Below, one piece after another: positions 45,438 to 54,578 of a stretch of 64,000 nucleotides of DNA. Source of the stretch: Dryocola sp032051265. Lineage in GTDB: Bacteria; Pseudomonadota; Gammaproteobacteria; Enterobacterales; Enterobacteriaceae. The translations under genes and the position numbers were made by a program. Location of the stretch: contig DAMBYU010000009.1 in NCBI GenBank assembly GCA_032051265.1, positions 54,386 through 118,385 on the forward strand. Direction: 5' to 3'. Each line of letters begins with the position of its first letter. Positions within the stretch are counted from its first letter, which is position 1. Below the pieces are notes generated by a model. That model did not search any database. It was not told the origin of the DNA and saw only the letters and a list, made by a program, of their open reading frames with translations.

Positions 45438-46985
45438 CTAGACATTCTTTTCCTGCAAGATTTTAAAGTGGGAAACGGCAGCGACCAGTTGGCTGGCTTC
45501 ATCGGCCATACTGTGTATGGTTTTTATTGTGTCATGAACCAGCGAGGAGTTTTCATGTGCCGTTTTATCAAGCTGGACAATTGCTTCGCTAATCTGTGAT
45601 ATGCCGATAGCCTGTTCTGAACTGGATGAGGATATATCTCCCAGCGATGTCGAGACGTTAGACGTCGAGTTAATAATATTCATCATGGTTGTGCCAGCCT
45701 GGGTAACTAATTGAGACGCTTCTTTTGTGTAGGTATCGTTAGCGGTTATCTGTAAGCCAATATCTTTCGCCGCCAGGGTACAGCGCTGTGCCAGGGTTCG
45801 CACCTCCTGAGCCACAACGGCAAAACCTCTGCCGTGCTCGTGGGCACGCGCGGCTTCTACGGAAGCGTTAAGCGCCAGGATATTAGTCTGAAACGCAATA
45901 CCATTAATTAGGTCTGTAATTTCTGAAATTTTATCTGAGCGCTGAGTGATTGCTTCCATTGAATAAGTTATCTGTTCGACCAGCTCACCCCCTTCTTCAG
46001 CATAGTGTGAAGTGTTCCGGGCAACTCCCGAAGCAAGTTCGGCGTTAGCGTTATTTTGTGATACCGTGGTGGTGAGTTCTTCAAGCGTTGCAGAAACCTG
46101 CTGTATCGCACTGGCCTGGGACTCTGTTCGTTGTCCTAACCGCTCATTGCTTTTAGTAATGGAATGACAAATTTTTACCACGCTATCTGTATTTGTTCGT
46201 ATATCCTGGATAATAGAAGTAAGGGCGTTCTGCATATTTCGGATTGCATACAGAAGGCTGCGTGTATCCTTTTTCCTGACCGTAATCGCCTGAGTTAAAT
46301 TCCCTTTGGAAACGTTACCCATTATCTGTATAAGTTCTTCCGGATTACACCCCAGCTGACGAATAAGATCCATATTGATAATAAATGTAATGATAAAAAT
46401 AATCGTAATACTGATAACAATAAAGAAGCCAGCCTGGATAAACCCTTTCATAAACAGTGTGTCAATATCATGTATTTCTACACCGGTAGAAAGCCCCCAG
46501 CCCCAGTCTGCATAATTATCGCTATAGGCTATTTTTTGCACCATGCCTAATTCTTTATTTAACCACTCATAGCTGACGAAGCCACCTCCTTTCTGGAAAG
46601 CCACATCAACAATGTCTCTTGTTGAAAAATCCCTGACATCTTTTTCCAGCAGATCGTTGCGTATAGGGTGCATCAAATATTTACCATTGCGATCGAAGAT
46701 AAATATATATCCGCTTCCCTGGTAACGTAAGCTTTTTATTGTGGCAAGTGCCCGGGATTTTGCTTCTGCGAGAGATAATACGCCATTTTTTTGCATGTTA
46801 TCGTATTGTTTAGCAATACCTGTGGCTAACTGGATGGTGGACTGTAATTGTGATTGACGTTCACTGATAAGAACATTGTATTGTTTATAATTAAAGAAAG
46901 CACATAATATCATCATCAATACAAAGGTGACGACTAGCGGGAACCATATTTTTTTCTTAAATGTTAGCTTTGAGAGGATAGACAT
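45438..46985 (-). CDS. Methyl-accepting chemotaxis protein with a Cache-type sensor
   Basis: This 515-residue chemoreceptor has TM1 (about 14-31), a periplasmic domain (32-182) and TM2 (about 185-204). The periplasmic GSGYIFIFDRNGKYLMHP and GGGFVSYEW motifs are typical of single Cache (sCache_2) sensors of small organic acids. A HAMP (about 206-258) and the signalling domain follow, with tip GIAFQTNILALNASVEAARA (about 364-383). It lacks a C-terminal NWETF-type pentapeptide for CheR/CheB docking and ends LQEKNV. The ligand is unknown. Codon use is AT-richer than its neighbours, metF and ppc. E. coli has no receptor here, so it may be accessory. Confidence 0.93.
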   Translation of the reverse strand: MSILSKLTFKKKIWFPLVVTFVLMMILCAFFNYKQYNVLISERQSQLQSTIQLATGIAKQYDNMQKNGVLSLAEAKSRALATIKSLRYQGSGYIFIFDRNGKYLMHPIRNDLLEKDVRDFSTRDIVDVAFQKGGGFVSYEWLNKELGMVQKIAYSDNYADWGWGLSTGVEIHDIDTLFMKGFIQAGFFIVISITIIFIITFIINMDLIRQLGCNPEELIQIMGNVSKGNLTQAITVRKKDTRSLLYAIRNMQNALTSIIQDIRTNTDSVVKICHSITKSNERLGQRTESQASAIQQVSATLEELTTTVSQNNANAELASGVARNTSHYAEEGGELVEQITYSMEAITQRSDKISEITDLINGIAFQTNILALNASVEAARAHEHGRGFAVVAQEVRTLAQRCTLAAKDIGLQITANDTYTKEASQLVTQAGTTMMNIINSTSNVSTSLGDISSSSSEQAIGISQISEAIVQLDKTAHENSSLVHDTIKTIHSMADEASQLVAAVSHFKILQEKNV

Positions 46986-47164
46986 AGAGGCTCCGATAAT
47001 TTATTCGTATTTCTAATAAAAATCGGTGCAGATAGAGAAAACTTAATTTTTTTATCGGTAGAGCTTGATCTTTATCAAAGGCACAGGGTATTTATAATTT
47101 ATTACTCCCCCAAAAGCATGCCGCGTGTAGATATTAATTTAATGCCAGATATATGCAAAAATAT

Positions 47165-47186
47165 AAACCCCGCATAAGCGGGGTTT
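47165..47186 (-). terminator. Terminator of ppc
   Basis: AAACCCCGC, loop, GCGGGGTTT, with a TATATTTTT tail on the minus strand, lies 21 bp after the ppc stop. The rest of the 46986-47207 gap upstream of the chemoreceptor gene is AT-rich with no gene I can support. Confidence 0.85.
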
Positions 47187-47207
47187 GAAGGAAAGCATTT
47201 TCAGCGC

Positions 47208-49859
47208 TTATCCGGTATTACGCATCCCGGCGGCAACGCCAGCGATAGTCACCATTAATGCCTGCTCAACGCGGGCGTCCGGCTCTTCATCTTTCTCTTC
47301 CGACTGGCGCGAGCGGTGCAGTAATTCAGCCTGCAACACGTTCAGTGGGTCGGTGTAAATATTACGCAGAGTGATGGACTCGGCTATCCAGGGTAAATCC
47401 TCCATCAGGTGGGAATCATTGGCGATATCCAGCACGACTTTAATATCGGCTTCCAGCTGATCGCGAAGCTGTTTACCCAGCTTCCATAGTTCTGGTTTCA
47501 CCAGACGCTGATCGTAGTATTCCGCCAGCCACAGGTCAGCTTTAGCAAATACCATCTCGAGCATGCCAAGCCGCGTGGAGAAGAACGGCCAGTCGCGACA
47601 CATGGTTTCCAGTTCGCCCTGCTTGCCGTTTTCTACCACTTTTTGCAGTGCGGCACCGGCACCCAGCCAGGCAGGCAACATCAGGCGGTTTTGCGTCCAG
47701 GCGAAAATCCACGGAATGGCGCGCAGGGATTCAACGCCACCATTAGGTTTACGTTTTGCCGGACGCGAACCAAGCGGTAATTTACCCAGTTCCAGCTCAG
47801 GCGTTGCAGAGCGGAAGTAGGGCACAAAATCTTTGTTTTCGCGGACATAACCACGATACATATCGCAGGAGGTGGCAGACAGCTCCTCCATAATATGCTT
47901 CCACTCTTTTTTCGGTTCCGGCGGCGGCAGCAGGTTGGCTTCAAGGATCGCGCTGGTGTAGAGCGAAAGGCTGCTGATAGTGATTTCCGGCAGGCCGTAT
48001 TTGAAGCGGATCATTTCGCCCTGTTCGGTGACGCGCAGGCCGCCTTTCAGGCTTCCTGGCGGTTGAGACAGGAGCGCTGCGTGCGCTGGAGCACCACCAC
48101 GGCCAATAGAGCCGCCGCGTCCGTGGAACAGCGTCAGAGTGATGCCGGCTTTTTCGCAGGTTTTGATCAGCGCGTCCTGCGCCTGGTACTGTGCCCAGGA
48201 AGCGGCCATCACGCCTGCGTCTTTTGCCGAGTCAGAATAGCCAATCATGACCATCTGTTTGCCCTGAATAAAGCCGCGGTACCAGTCGATATTCAGCAAC
48301 TGGGTCATAACGTCGTCGGCGTTGTTCAGGTCATCAAGGGTTTCAAACAGCGGCGCCACCGGCAGCGCAAACGCGCATCCGGCTTCTTTCAGCAGCAGAT
48401 GTACTGCCAGCACATCAGACGGCGTTTTCGCCATCGAAATCACATAGGCGGCGATAGATCCACGAGGCGCTTCGGCAACCACTTTGCAGGTTTCCAGCAC
48501 TTCACGGGTCTCTTCACTCGGTTCCCATTGACGCGGCAGCAACGGACGTTTGGAGTTCAGTTCGCGGATCAGGAAGGCCTGTTTGTCGGCTTCTGACCAG
48601 CTCTCATAGTCGCCAATGCCCAGGTAGCGGGTCATTTCGCCCAGGGCTTCGGTGTGGCGGGTGCTTTCCTGGCGAACATCAATACGCACCAGAGGCACGC
48701 CAAAACTCTTCACGCGGCGCAGCGTATCAAGCAGCTGGCCGTTGGCGATGATGCCCATACCGCAAGCCTGTAGTGACTCGTAACAGGCATAAAGCGGTTC
48801 CCAAAGCTGTTCGTTCTGCGTCAGTAAACCTTCTGGTTTTGGCAGGCGTTGGCCTTTCAGACGCGCCTCCAGCCAGGCCTGGGTAGACAGAAGCTGCTGG
48901 CGCAGCCCTTTCATAATGCAGCGATACGGTTCCTGTGCGGCATCAGGGCCTGCCAGCTCGCTCAGCTCCGGCGTGCACTCCACCATGGAAAGCTCGGAAA
49001 TCAGAACCTGAATATCGCGCAGGAAGAGGTCGGTTGCTTTCCAACGGCTGAGCAGCAGGACGTGACGAGTAATGTCGGCTGTGACGTTCGGGTTGCCGTC
49101 CCGGTCGCCGCCCATCCAGGAAGTGAAGCGTACCGGGACGAAGTCCACCGGCAGCTTGTAGTTCAGGTTTGCCTCAAGCTGTTCGTTCAGCTCGCGCAGG
49201 TAATTAGGTACGCCTTCCCACAGGCTGTTTTCAACAACCGCAAAGCCCCATTTGGCTTCATCGACCGGGGAAGGACGATGCTTACGGATTTCATCGGTAT
49301 GCCACGCCTGGGCCACCAGCTGGCGCAGACGGCGCATAATCTGATTGCGTTCGTAATCGGCAAGGTCGCTGTGGTCGAGCTGTTTCAGGCAGCCATTAAC
49401 TTCAACCAGCTTGTGAATCAGGGTGCGACGGGTAATCTCGGTCGGGTGTGCTGTCAGCACAAGCTCAAGGGAGAGGGATTCCACTGCATCCCGAATAGCG
49501 GCTTCGCTAATATCCGGCTGTTCTTTTAATTTTTGCAGCGTCTTAGCGATAACTTCAGGATTGCTGGCGGCCTCGCCGTTTGCGGAAATGCTGTGATATT
49601 GCTCGGCGGTGTTGGCCAGATTCAGGAACTGGCTGAACGCACGGGCTACCGGCAGTAGTTCGTCGTTAGACAGGTTCTGTAAGGTGGTTAACAGCTCCTG
49701 ACGGTTTGCTTCATTGCCCGCCCGCGAAGACTTTGACAACTTGCGGATTGTTTCTACCCGGTCAAGAATGTTTTCACCTAATGCATCCTTGATGGTATCC
49801 CCGAGCAACTTGCCGAGCATACTGACATTACTTCGCAAAGCGGAATACTGTTCGTTCAT
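47208..49859 (-). CDS. ppc: Phosphoenolpyruvate carboxylase
   Basis: This 883-residue homotetrameric enzyme carboxylates PEP to oxaloacetate to refill the TCA cycle. LVLTAHPTEITRRT holds the catalytic histidine near 138. The IGYSDSAKDAGVMAASWAQ segment holds the catalytic lysine, and FHGRGGSIGRGGAP is the PEP-binding loop. It ends GMRNTG as expected. I chose the ATG at 49859 (MNEQYSALRS), six codons inside a longer frame. Confidence 0.99.
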   Translation of the reverse strand: MNEQYSALRSNVSMLGKLLGDTIKDALGENILDRVETIRKLSKSSRAGNEANRQELLTTLQNLSNDELLPVARAFSQFLNLANTAEQYHSISANGEAASNPEVIAKTLQKLKEQPDISEAAIRDAVESLSLELVLTAHPTEITRRTLIHKLVEVNGCLKQLDHSDLADYERNQIMRRLRQLVAQAWHTDEIRKHRPSPVDEAKWGFAVVENSLWEGVPNYLRELNEQLEANLNYKLPVDFVPVRFTSWMGGDRDGNPNVTADITRHVLLLSRWKATDLFLRDIQVLISELSMVECTPELSELAGPDAAQEPYRCIMKGLRQQLLSTQAWLEARLKGQRLPKPEGLLTQNEQLWEPLYACYESLQACGMGIIANGQLLDTLRRVKSFGVPLVRIDVRQESTRHTEALGEMTRYLGIGDYESWSEADKQAFLIRELNSKRPLLPRQWEPSEETREVLETCKVVAEAPRGSIAAYVISMAKTPSDVLAVHLLLKEAGCAFALPVAPLFETLDDLNNADDVMTQLLNIDWYRGFIQGKQMVMIGYSDSAKDAGVMAASWAQYQAQDALIKTCEKAGITLTLFHGRGGSIGRGGAPAHAALLSQPPGSLKGGLRVTEQGEMIRFKYGLPEITISSLSLYTSAILEANLLPPPEPKKEWKHIMEELSATSCDMYRGYVRENKDFVPYFRSATPELELGKLPLGSRPAKRKPNGGVESLRAIPWIFAWTQNRLMLPAWLGAGAALQKVVENGKQGELETMCRDWPFFSTRLGMLEMVFAKADLWLAEYYDQRLVKPELWKLGKQLRDQLEADIKVVLDIANDSHLMEDLPWIAESITLRNIYTDPLNVLQAELLHRSRQSEEKDEEPDARVEQALMVTIAGVAAGMRNTG

Positions 49860-50048
49860 ATGACCCCAGACACCCAATCTAATTTGTAACTCAATTTCAC
49901 CCGTGAAGGTTCAACACCGTCTTTTATAAAGCCACGTCTCACCGCATTCGTCAATTGCTACGAAATCGTTTCAGCAAACGGGTAAAAGACGCAAATTTAT
50001 GAAATTTAATTACCAGGTTTGTGTATAAGTAATTCTTATAAGAATCCA

Positions 50049-50091
50049 TAAAAAAGCAGCGGAAAAAGGGGAGAAAACCCCTTTCTCCGCT
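50049..50091 (-). terminator. Terminator of argE
   Basis: A 14-bp stem, AGCGGAGAAAGGGG on the minus strand, pairs with CCCCTTTTTCCGCT and is followed by GCTTTTTTATGG, 5 bp past the argE stop. Confidence 0.88.
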
Positions 50092-50096
50092 ATTTT

Positions 50097-51248
50097 TCAA
50101 TGCCAGCAAAAATGCTTTACGACCTGCGTGATGAGTTTACGCGTCGGCTCGATAAAACGGGTTTCGATGTATTCATCCGGCTGGTGCGCCTGATTAATTG
50201 ATCCCGGTCCCAGCACCAGCGTTGGACAGATGGTCTGAATAAATGGCGCTTCGGTACAGTAGTTCACCACTTCGGTTTGTGCCCCCAGCAGTTTCTCAAC
50301 GACCTGCACCAGTTGATGATCTTTGGCGCATTCGTAGCCCGGAATCGGCGGATGAAGTTCAGAAACCGTCAGGCGACCCGGCCAGCGCTGGCTAACCGGT
50401 TCCAGTGCTTCATTCAGTAAACCATTCAGATCGTTTAATGTCAGACCGGGCAACGGGCGGATATCCATGTGCAACTCGCAGCAGGCGCAGATACGGTTTG
50501 CCGCGTCACCACCGCTGATGTGCCCGAGGTTTAACGTTGGATAAGGCACGGTGAAGGCTTCGTGGTGGTAGCGCTCTTTCAGGGTATTTTTTAGCGCCAT
50601 GATATGGCCGATCGCGTCGTGCATCAGTTCGATAGCATTCACGCCGCGCGCCGGATCGCTTGAGTGGCCAGACTGGCCGAGGATGCGAATGGCGTTAGAA
50701 ATATGGCCTTTATGCGCACGTACCGGCTGCAGAGAGGTTGGTTCGCCGATGATCGCGCAGTCCGGGCGCAGATTTGTGGTTTCGGAGAAATAGCGCGCCC
50801 CGGCCATGGTGGTTTCTTCATCCGCGGTCGCCAGAATATAAAGAGGTTTTTTCAGCGTCGTCACATCAACATCACGCAGCGCATCGAGAATAAAGGCAAA
50901 GAAGCCTTTCATGTCTGCGGTGCCAAGGCCGTACAGTTTATTTTCGTGTTCTGTCAGGGTAAACGGATCTCGCGTCCAGCGGCCATCATCAAAAGGTACG
51001 GTATCGGTATGACCCGCCAGCAACAGTCCGCCTGCGCCAGAACCGGTGCTTGCCAGCATATTAAATTTATTGCGGGTGCCGGGTACGGGCTGCACTTCGA
51101 CGTTAAAGCCCAGGTCGCGGAACCAGCCCGCCAGCAAATTGATTAAAGACTCATTGCTCTGATCCAATGCACTGTCGGTAGCGCTGATGGAAGGAGTCGC
51201 GATCAATGCGCGGTAAATCTCGATAAAAGGAGGTAATTTCATCTTCAC
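50097..51248 (-). CDS. argE: N-acetylornithine deacetylase
   Basis: This 383-residue M20-family di-zinc hydrolase releases ornithine from N-acetylornithine. GHTDTVPFDDGRW, GLGTADMKGFFAF and LATADEETTMAG carry the metal ligands and the catalytic glutamate. The start is a GTG at 51248 (VKMKLPPFIEI), aligning with the E. coli start I recall. An ATG two codons inside is an alternative. It is divergent from argCBGH, sharing the ARG boxes. Confidence 0.97.
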   Translation of the reverse strand: MKMKLPPFIEIYRALIATPSISATDSALDQSNESLINLLAGWFRDLGFNVEVQPVPGTRNKFNMLASTGSGAGGLLLAGHTDTVPFDDGRWTRDPFTLTEHENKLYGLGTADMKGFFAFILDALRDVDVTTLKKPLYILATADEETTMAGARYFSETTNLRPDCAIIGEPTSLQPVRAHKGHISNAIRILGQSGHSSDPARGVNAIELMHDAIGHIMALKNTLKERYHHEAFTVPYPTLNLGHISGGDAANRICACCELHMDIRPLPGLTLNDLNGLLNEALEPVSQRWPGRLTVSELHPPIPGYECAKDHQLVQVVEKLLGAQTEVVNYCTEAPFIQTICPTLVLGPGSINQAHQPDEYIETRFIEPTRKLITQVVKHFCWH

Positions 51249-51274
51249 TGTTGACAGGCCTTAGGTTAGGATAG

Positions 51275-51313
51275 TATCAATATTCATGCAGTAATTATGA
51301 ATAAAAATACAAT
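51275..51313. promoter_or_regulatory. Pair of ARG boxes in the argE-argC control region
   Basis: Two 18-bp boxes, TATCAATATTCATGCAGT and TATGAATAAAAATACAAT, are separated by 3 bp, the spacing needed by hexameric ArgR. The sequence is near-identical to the E. coli argECBH operator as I recall it. The rest of the 186-bp gap carries the face-to-face argE and argC promoters. Confidence 0.88.
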
Positions 51314-51434
51314 AACGTTGAGCGTAAAGGAACCCTTAAGCGTTCCGGTGAATAAAACCACGCTCGCCGACGTGGGTGATAGCCGCAAGGCCTTTTCCCT
51401 GAGCAGACACGACGTAAGAAGGTGAGCAGCCCAG

Positions 51435-52439
51435 ATGTTGAATACGCTGATTGTTGGTGCCAGTGGTTATGCAGGCGCAGAGCTTGTAACCTATTTGAAT
51501 CGCCATCCTCATATGAACATAACCGCATTGACGGTTTCAGCGCAAAGCAATGACGCAGGAAAATTGATATCTGATTTGCATCCGCAATTAAAAGGTATTG
51601 TCGACATGCCGTTGCAGGCGATGTCTGACATCAGCGAATTTACTGACGGCGTGGATGTGGTATTTCTTGCGACTGCCCATGAAGTGAGCCATGACCTTGC
51701 GCCACAGTTTCTCGAGGCGGGCTGCGTAGTGATCGATTTATCCGGGGCGTTTCGCATCAACGATGCTGAATTTTATCAACGCTACTACGGGTTTACTCAT
51801 CAGCATCCGGAGCTGCTTGAAAAGGCGGTTTACGGCCTTGCCGAATGGCAATCCGACAAAATAAAAGAAACCAATCTTATCTCCGTGCCGGGGTGCTACC
51901 CGACAGCATCCCAGCTTGCGCTGAAGCCGCTGATTGATGCAGGCCTGCTGGATTTAAGCCAGTGGCCGGTGATTAACGCGACCAGTGGGGTGAGCGGTGC
52001 AGGACGCAAGGCGGCGGTTTCGAACAGCTTCTGCGAAGTGAGCCTGCAGCCGTATGGCATTTTTAACCATCGCCACCACCCGGAAATTACAACGCATCTC
52101 AATACGCCGGTTATTTTTACTCCTCATCTGGGCAATTTCCCGCGCGGGATCCTGGCAACGATTACCTGCCGCCTGAATGAAGGAGTGTCGCAGCAGCAGG
52201 TTGCCGATGCCTTTAATCAGGCCTATCAGGACAAACCGCTGGTGCGCCTGTATGACAAAGGCGTTCCGGCGCTGAAAAACGTCGTGGGTCTGCCGTTCTG
52301 TGATATTGGCTTTGCTGTGCAGGAGAGGCATCTGATTGTCGTTGCAGCCGAAGACAATCTTCTCAAAGGCGCATCGGCTCAGGCAGTGCAGTGCCTGAAC
52401 ATTCGTTTTGGCTTCGCCGAAACCCAGTCTCTTATTTAA
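51435..52439 (+). CDS. argC: N-acetyl-gamma-glutamyl-phosphate reductase
   Basis: This 334-residue NADPH enzyme reduces N-acetylglutamyl phosphate to the semialdehyde. GASGYAGAEL is the Rossmann loop and the catalytic cysteine is in LISVPGCYPTASQL. It is the first gene of an argC-argB-argG-argH cluster under ArgR control and ends 16 bp before argB. Confidence 0.98.
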   Translation: MLNTLIVGASGYAGAELVTYLNRHPHMNITALTVSAQSNDAGKLISDLHPQLKGIVDMPLQAMSDISEFTDGVDVVFLATAHEVSHDLAPQFLEAGCVVIDLSGAFRINDAEFYQRYYGFTHQHPELLEKAVYGLAEWQSDKIKETNLISVPGCYPTASQLALKPLIDAGLLDLSQWPVINATSGVSGAGRKAAVSNSFCEVSLQPYGIFNHRHHPEITTHLNTPVIFTPHLGNFPRGILATITCRLNEGVSQQQVADAFNQAYQDKPLVRLYDKGVPALKNVVGLPFCDIGFAVQERHLIVVAAEDNLLKGASAQAVQCLNIRFGFAETQSLI

Positions 52440-52455
52440 CCGACAGCCGGGTGAA

Positions 52456-53232
52456 ATGATGAATCCGTTAATTATCAAATTAGGTGGCGTACTGCTTGAT
52501 AGCGAAGAGGCGCTGGAGCGTCTGTTTACCGCGCTTGCGAGCTATCGTCAGTCCCATCAACGCCCGCTGGTGATTGTGCACGGCGGCGGCTGCCTGGTGG
52601 ATGAGCTCATGAAAAAGCTCTCCCTGCCGGTGAAGAAGAAAAATGGCCTGCGTGTTACGCCAGCCGATCAGATAGACATTATTACCGGCGCGCTGGCGGG
52701 AACAGCGAACAAGACGCTGCTGTCCTGGGCGAAGAAACATGGCATTAACGGCGTCGGCCTGTGCCTGGGCGACGGCGATAGCGTATCCGTGACCAGGCTT
52801 GACGAAGAGCTGGGCCACGTTGGACGGGCAAAACCAGGCTCAGCTAAGCTGATTACCACTCTGCTTGAGTCAGGCTTCATGCCGATTGTCAGTTCAATTG
52901 GCGTGACGGCGGAAGGCGAATTAATGAATGTGAATGCTGACCAGGCGGCAACCGCTCTGGCGGCAACCCTGGGCGCGGATTTGATCCTGCTCTCGGACGT
53001 AAGTGGTATCCTGGACGGTAAAGGACAGCGCATTGCTGAGATGACGGCCGCCAAAGCCGAGCAGCTTATTCAGCAGGGCATCATTACCGACGGGATGATT
53101 GTAAAGGTAAACGCGGCGCTGGATGCAGCCCGTACGCTGGGTCGTTCGGTGGATATCGCCTCCTGGCGCCATGCGGATCAGCTCCCCTCTTTATTCAACG
53201 GCGTGGCAATTGGCACCCGGATTCTGGCTTAG
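52456..53232 (+). CDS. argB: Acetylglutamate kinase
   Basis: This 258-residue amino acid kinase phosphorylates N-acetylglutamate. PLIIKLGGVLL is the phosphate loop, VIVHGGG and the VNADQAATALAATLGADLILLSDV segment bind substrate and ATP. Two ATGs are adjacent (52456, 52459). I use the first (MMNPLIIK), with GGGTGAA before it. An open frame continues upstream into argC without conservation. Confidence 0.98.
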   Translation: MMNPLIIKLGGVLLDSEEALERLFTALASYRQSHQRPLVIVHGGGCLVDELMKKLSLPVKKKNGLRVTPADQIDIITGALAGTANKTLLSWAKKHGINGVGLCLGDGDSVSVTRLDEELGHVGRAKPGSAKLITTLLESGFMPIVSSIGVTAEGELMNVNADQAATALAATLGADLILLSDVSGILDGKGQRIAEMTAAKAEQLIQQGIITDGMIVKVNAALDAARTLGRSVDIASWRHADQLPSLFNGVAIGTRILA

Positions 53233-53272
53233 TTCTGGCCTGGTTTAGAAAAAGTATTTGAAGGAAAAGACA

Positions 53273-54490
53273 ATGGAAAATCACGGCATCAAAAAAATCG
53301 TTCTCGCATACTCCGGCGGCCTTGATACATCAGCCATTATTCCATGGCTGCAGGAAAACTACGGCGGTTGCGAAGTGATCGCCTGCGTTGTGGATATCGG
53401 CCAGGATCGTGAGGATCTGAAAGGCGTTGAGCAAAAAGCCCTGCGCTCCGGCGCGAGCGAATGCTATGTAGTAGATGCGCGTGAAGAGTTCATCAGCGAC
53501 TACGTTTACCCGGTTCTGCAAACTGGCGCACTGTATGAAGGCAGCTATCTGCTGGGGACTTCTATGGCCCGCCCGCTGATCGCAAAAGCGCTGGTAGATG
53601 TGGCGAATAAGGTCGGCGCGGATGCGCTGTGCCATGGCGCAACCGGTAAGGGTAACGACCAGGTACGCTTCGAATCCACATGGGCCGCGCTGGCACCGCA
53701 CCTGAAAGTAGTTGCGCCATGGCGTGAGTGGGATTTACGTTCCCGTGAAGCATTGCTCGACTACCTGAAAGAGCGTGATATCCCGACTACCGCGTCGCTG
53801 GAAAAAATCTACAGCCGTGACGAAAACGCCTGGCATATCTCCACCGAAGGCGGGGTGCTGGAAAGCCCGTGGAATGCGCCGAACAAAGACTGCTGGGTCT
53901 GGACCGTTGATCCACAGGAAGCGCCAGATCAGGCTGAGCAGGTTACCGTCACCGTTAAGCAGGGCAAAGTCGTTGCTGTAAACGGCGAAGCAATGAGCCC
54001 GTTCAAATGTCTGGAAACCCTGAACGTGATTGGCTCTAAGCACGGTATCGGTCGTATCGATATCGTTGAGAACCGCCTGGTGGGAATTAAATCCCGCGGC
54101 TGCTACGAAACCCCGGGAGGCACCATCATGATGGCTGCGCTGCGTGGCGTTGAGCAGCTGGTGCTGGATCGCGATAGCTTCAAATGGCGTGAACAGCTGG
54201 GCCTGGAAATGTCTTACGTGGTTTACGATGGCCGCTGGTTCGCGCCGCTGCGTAAATCCCTGCAGGCTTCCGCTGAATCGCTGGCAGAAGAAGTGAACGG
54301 CGAAGTTGTGCTGCAGCTTTACAAAGGCCAGGTAACGGCGATGCAGAAAAAATCGCCGAACAGCCTGTATAGCGAAGAGTTCGCCACCTTCGGCGAAGAT
54401 GAAGTGTACGATCACAGCCACGCGGGCGGCTTCATCCGTCTGTTCTCGCTGTCATCACGCATTCGTGCTCTGAACGAGTTGAAAAAATAA
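53273..54490 (+). CDS. argG: Argininosuccinate synthase (short ArgG subfamily)
   Basis: This 405-residue enzyme joins citrulline and aspartate with ATP. VLAYSGGLDTSAIIPWL is the N-type ATP pyrophosphatase loop, and GATGKGNDQVRFE and YSRDENAWHIS complete the active site. It belongs to the roughly 400-residue subfamily common in other gamma-proteobacteria and Gram-positives. The E. coli enzyme is about 447 aa, has a different N-terminus and lies outside the arg cluster. ATG 53273 follows GAAGGAAAAG. Confidence 0.97.
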   Translation: MENHGIKKIVLAYSGGLDTSAIIPWLQENYGGCEVIACVVDIGQDREDLKGVEQKALRSGASECYVVDAREEFISDYVYPVLQTGALYEGSYLLGTSMARPLIAKALVDVANKVGADALCHGATGKGNDQVRFESTWAALAPHLKVVAPWREWDLRSREALLDYLKERDIPTTASLEKIYSRDENAWHISTEGGVLESPWNAPNKDCWVWTVDPQEAPDQAEQVTVTVKQGKVVAVNGEAMSPFKCLETLNVIGSKHGIGRIDIVENRLVGIKSRGCYETPGGTIMMAALRGVEQLVLDRDSFKWREQLGLEMSYVVYDGRWFAPLRKSLQASAESLAEEVNGEVVLQLYKGQVTAMQKKSPNSLYSEEFATFGEDEVYDHSHAGGFIRLFSLSSRIRALNELKK

Positions 54491-54530
54491 GTAGCGCGAA
54501 GATTGTGTAGAAAGCAGAACACCTAGTCAG

Positions 54531-54552
54531 GGCGCAGCTTGCTGCGCCTTTT
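54531..54552 (+). terminator. Terminator-like hairpin between argG and argH
   Basis: GGCGCAGC, loop TT, GCTGCGCC is followed by TTTT, inside the cluster and 27 bp before the argH start. It could partly uncouple argH from argCBG. Confidence 0.75.
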
Positions 54553-54578
54553 GCTTAAAAAATTCAGGAGCGGGAAAA

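Noticed and set aside
47895..48596. Long plus-strand open frames opposite ppc (also 48849-49529)
   Set aside because: They mirror the GC-rich ppc codons on the other strand and resemble no protein.
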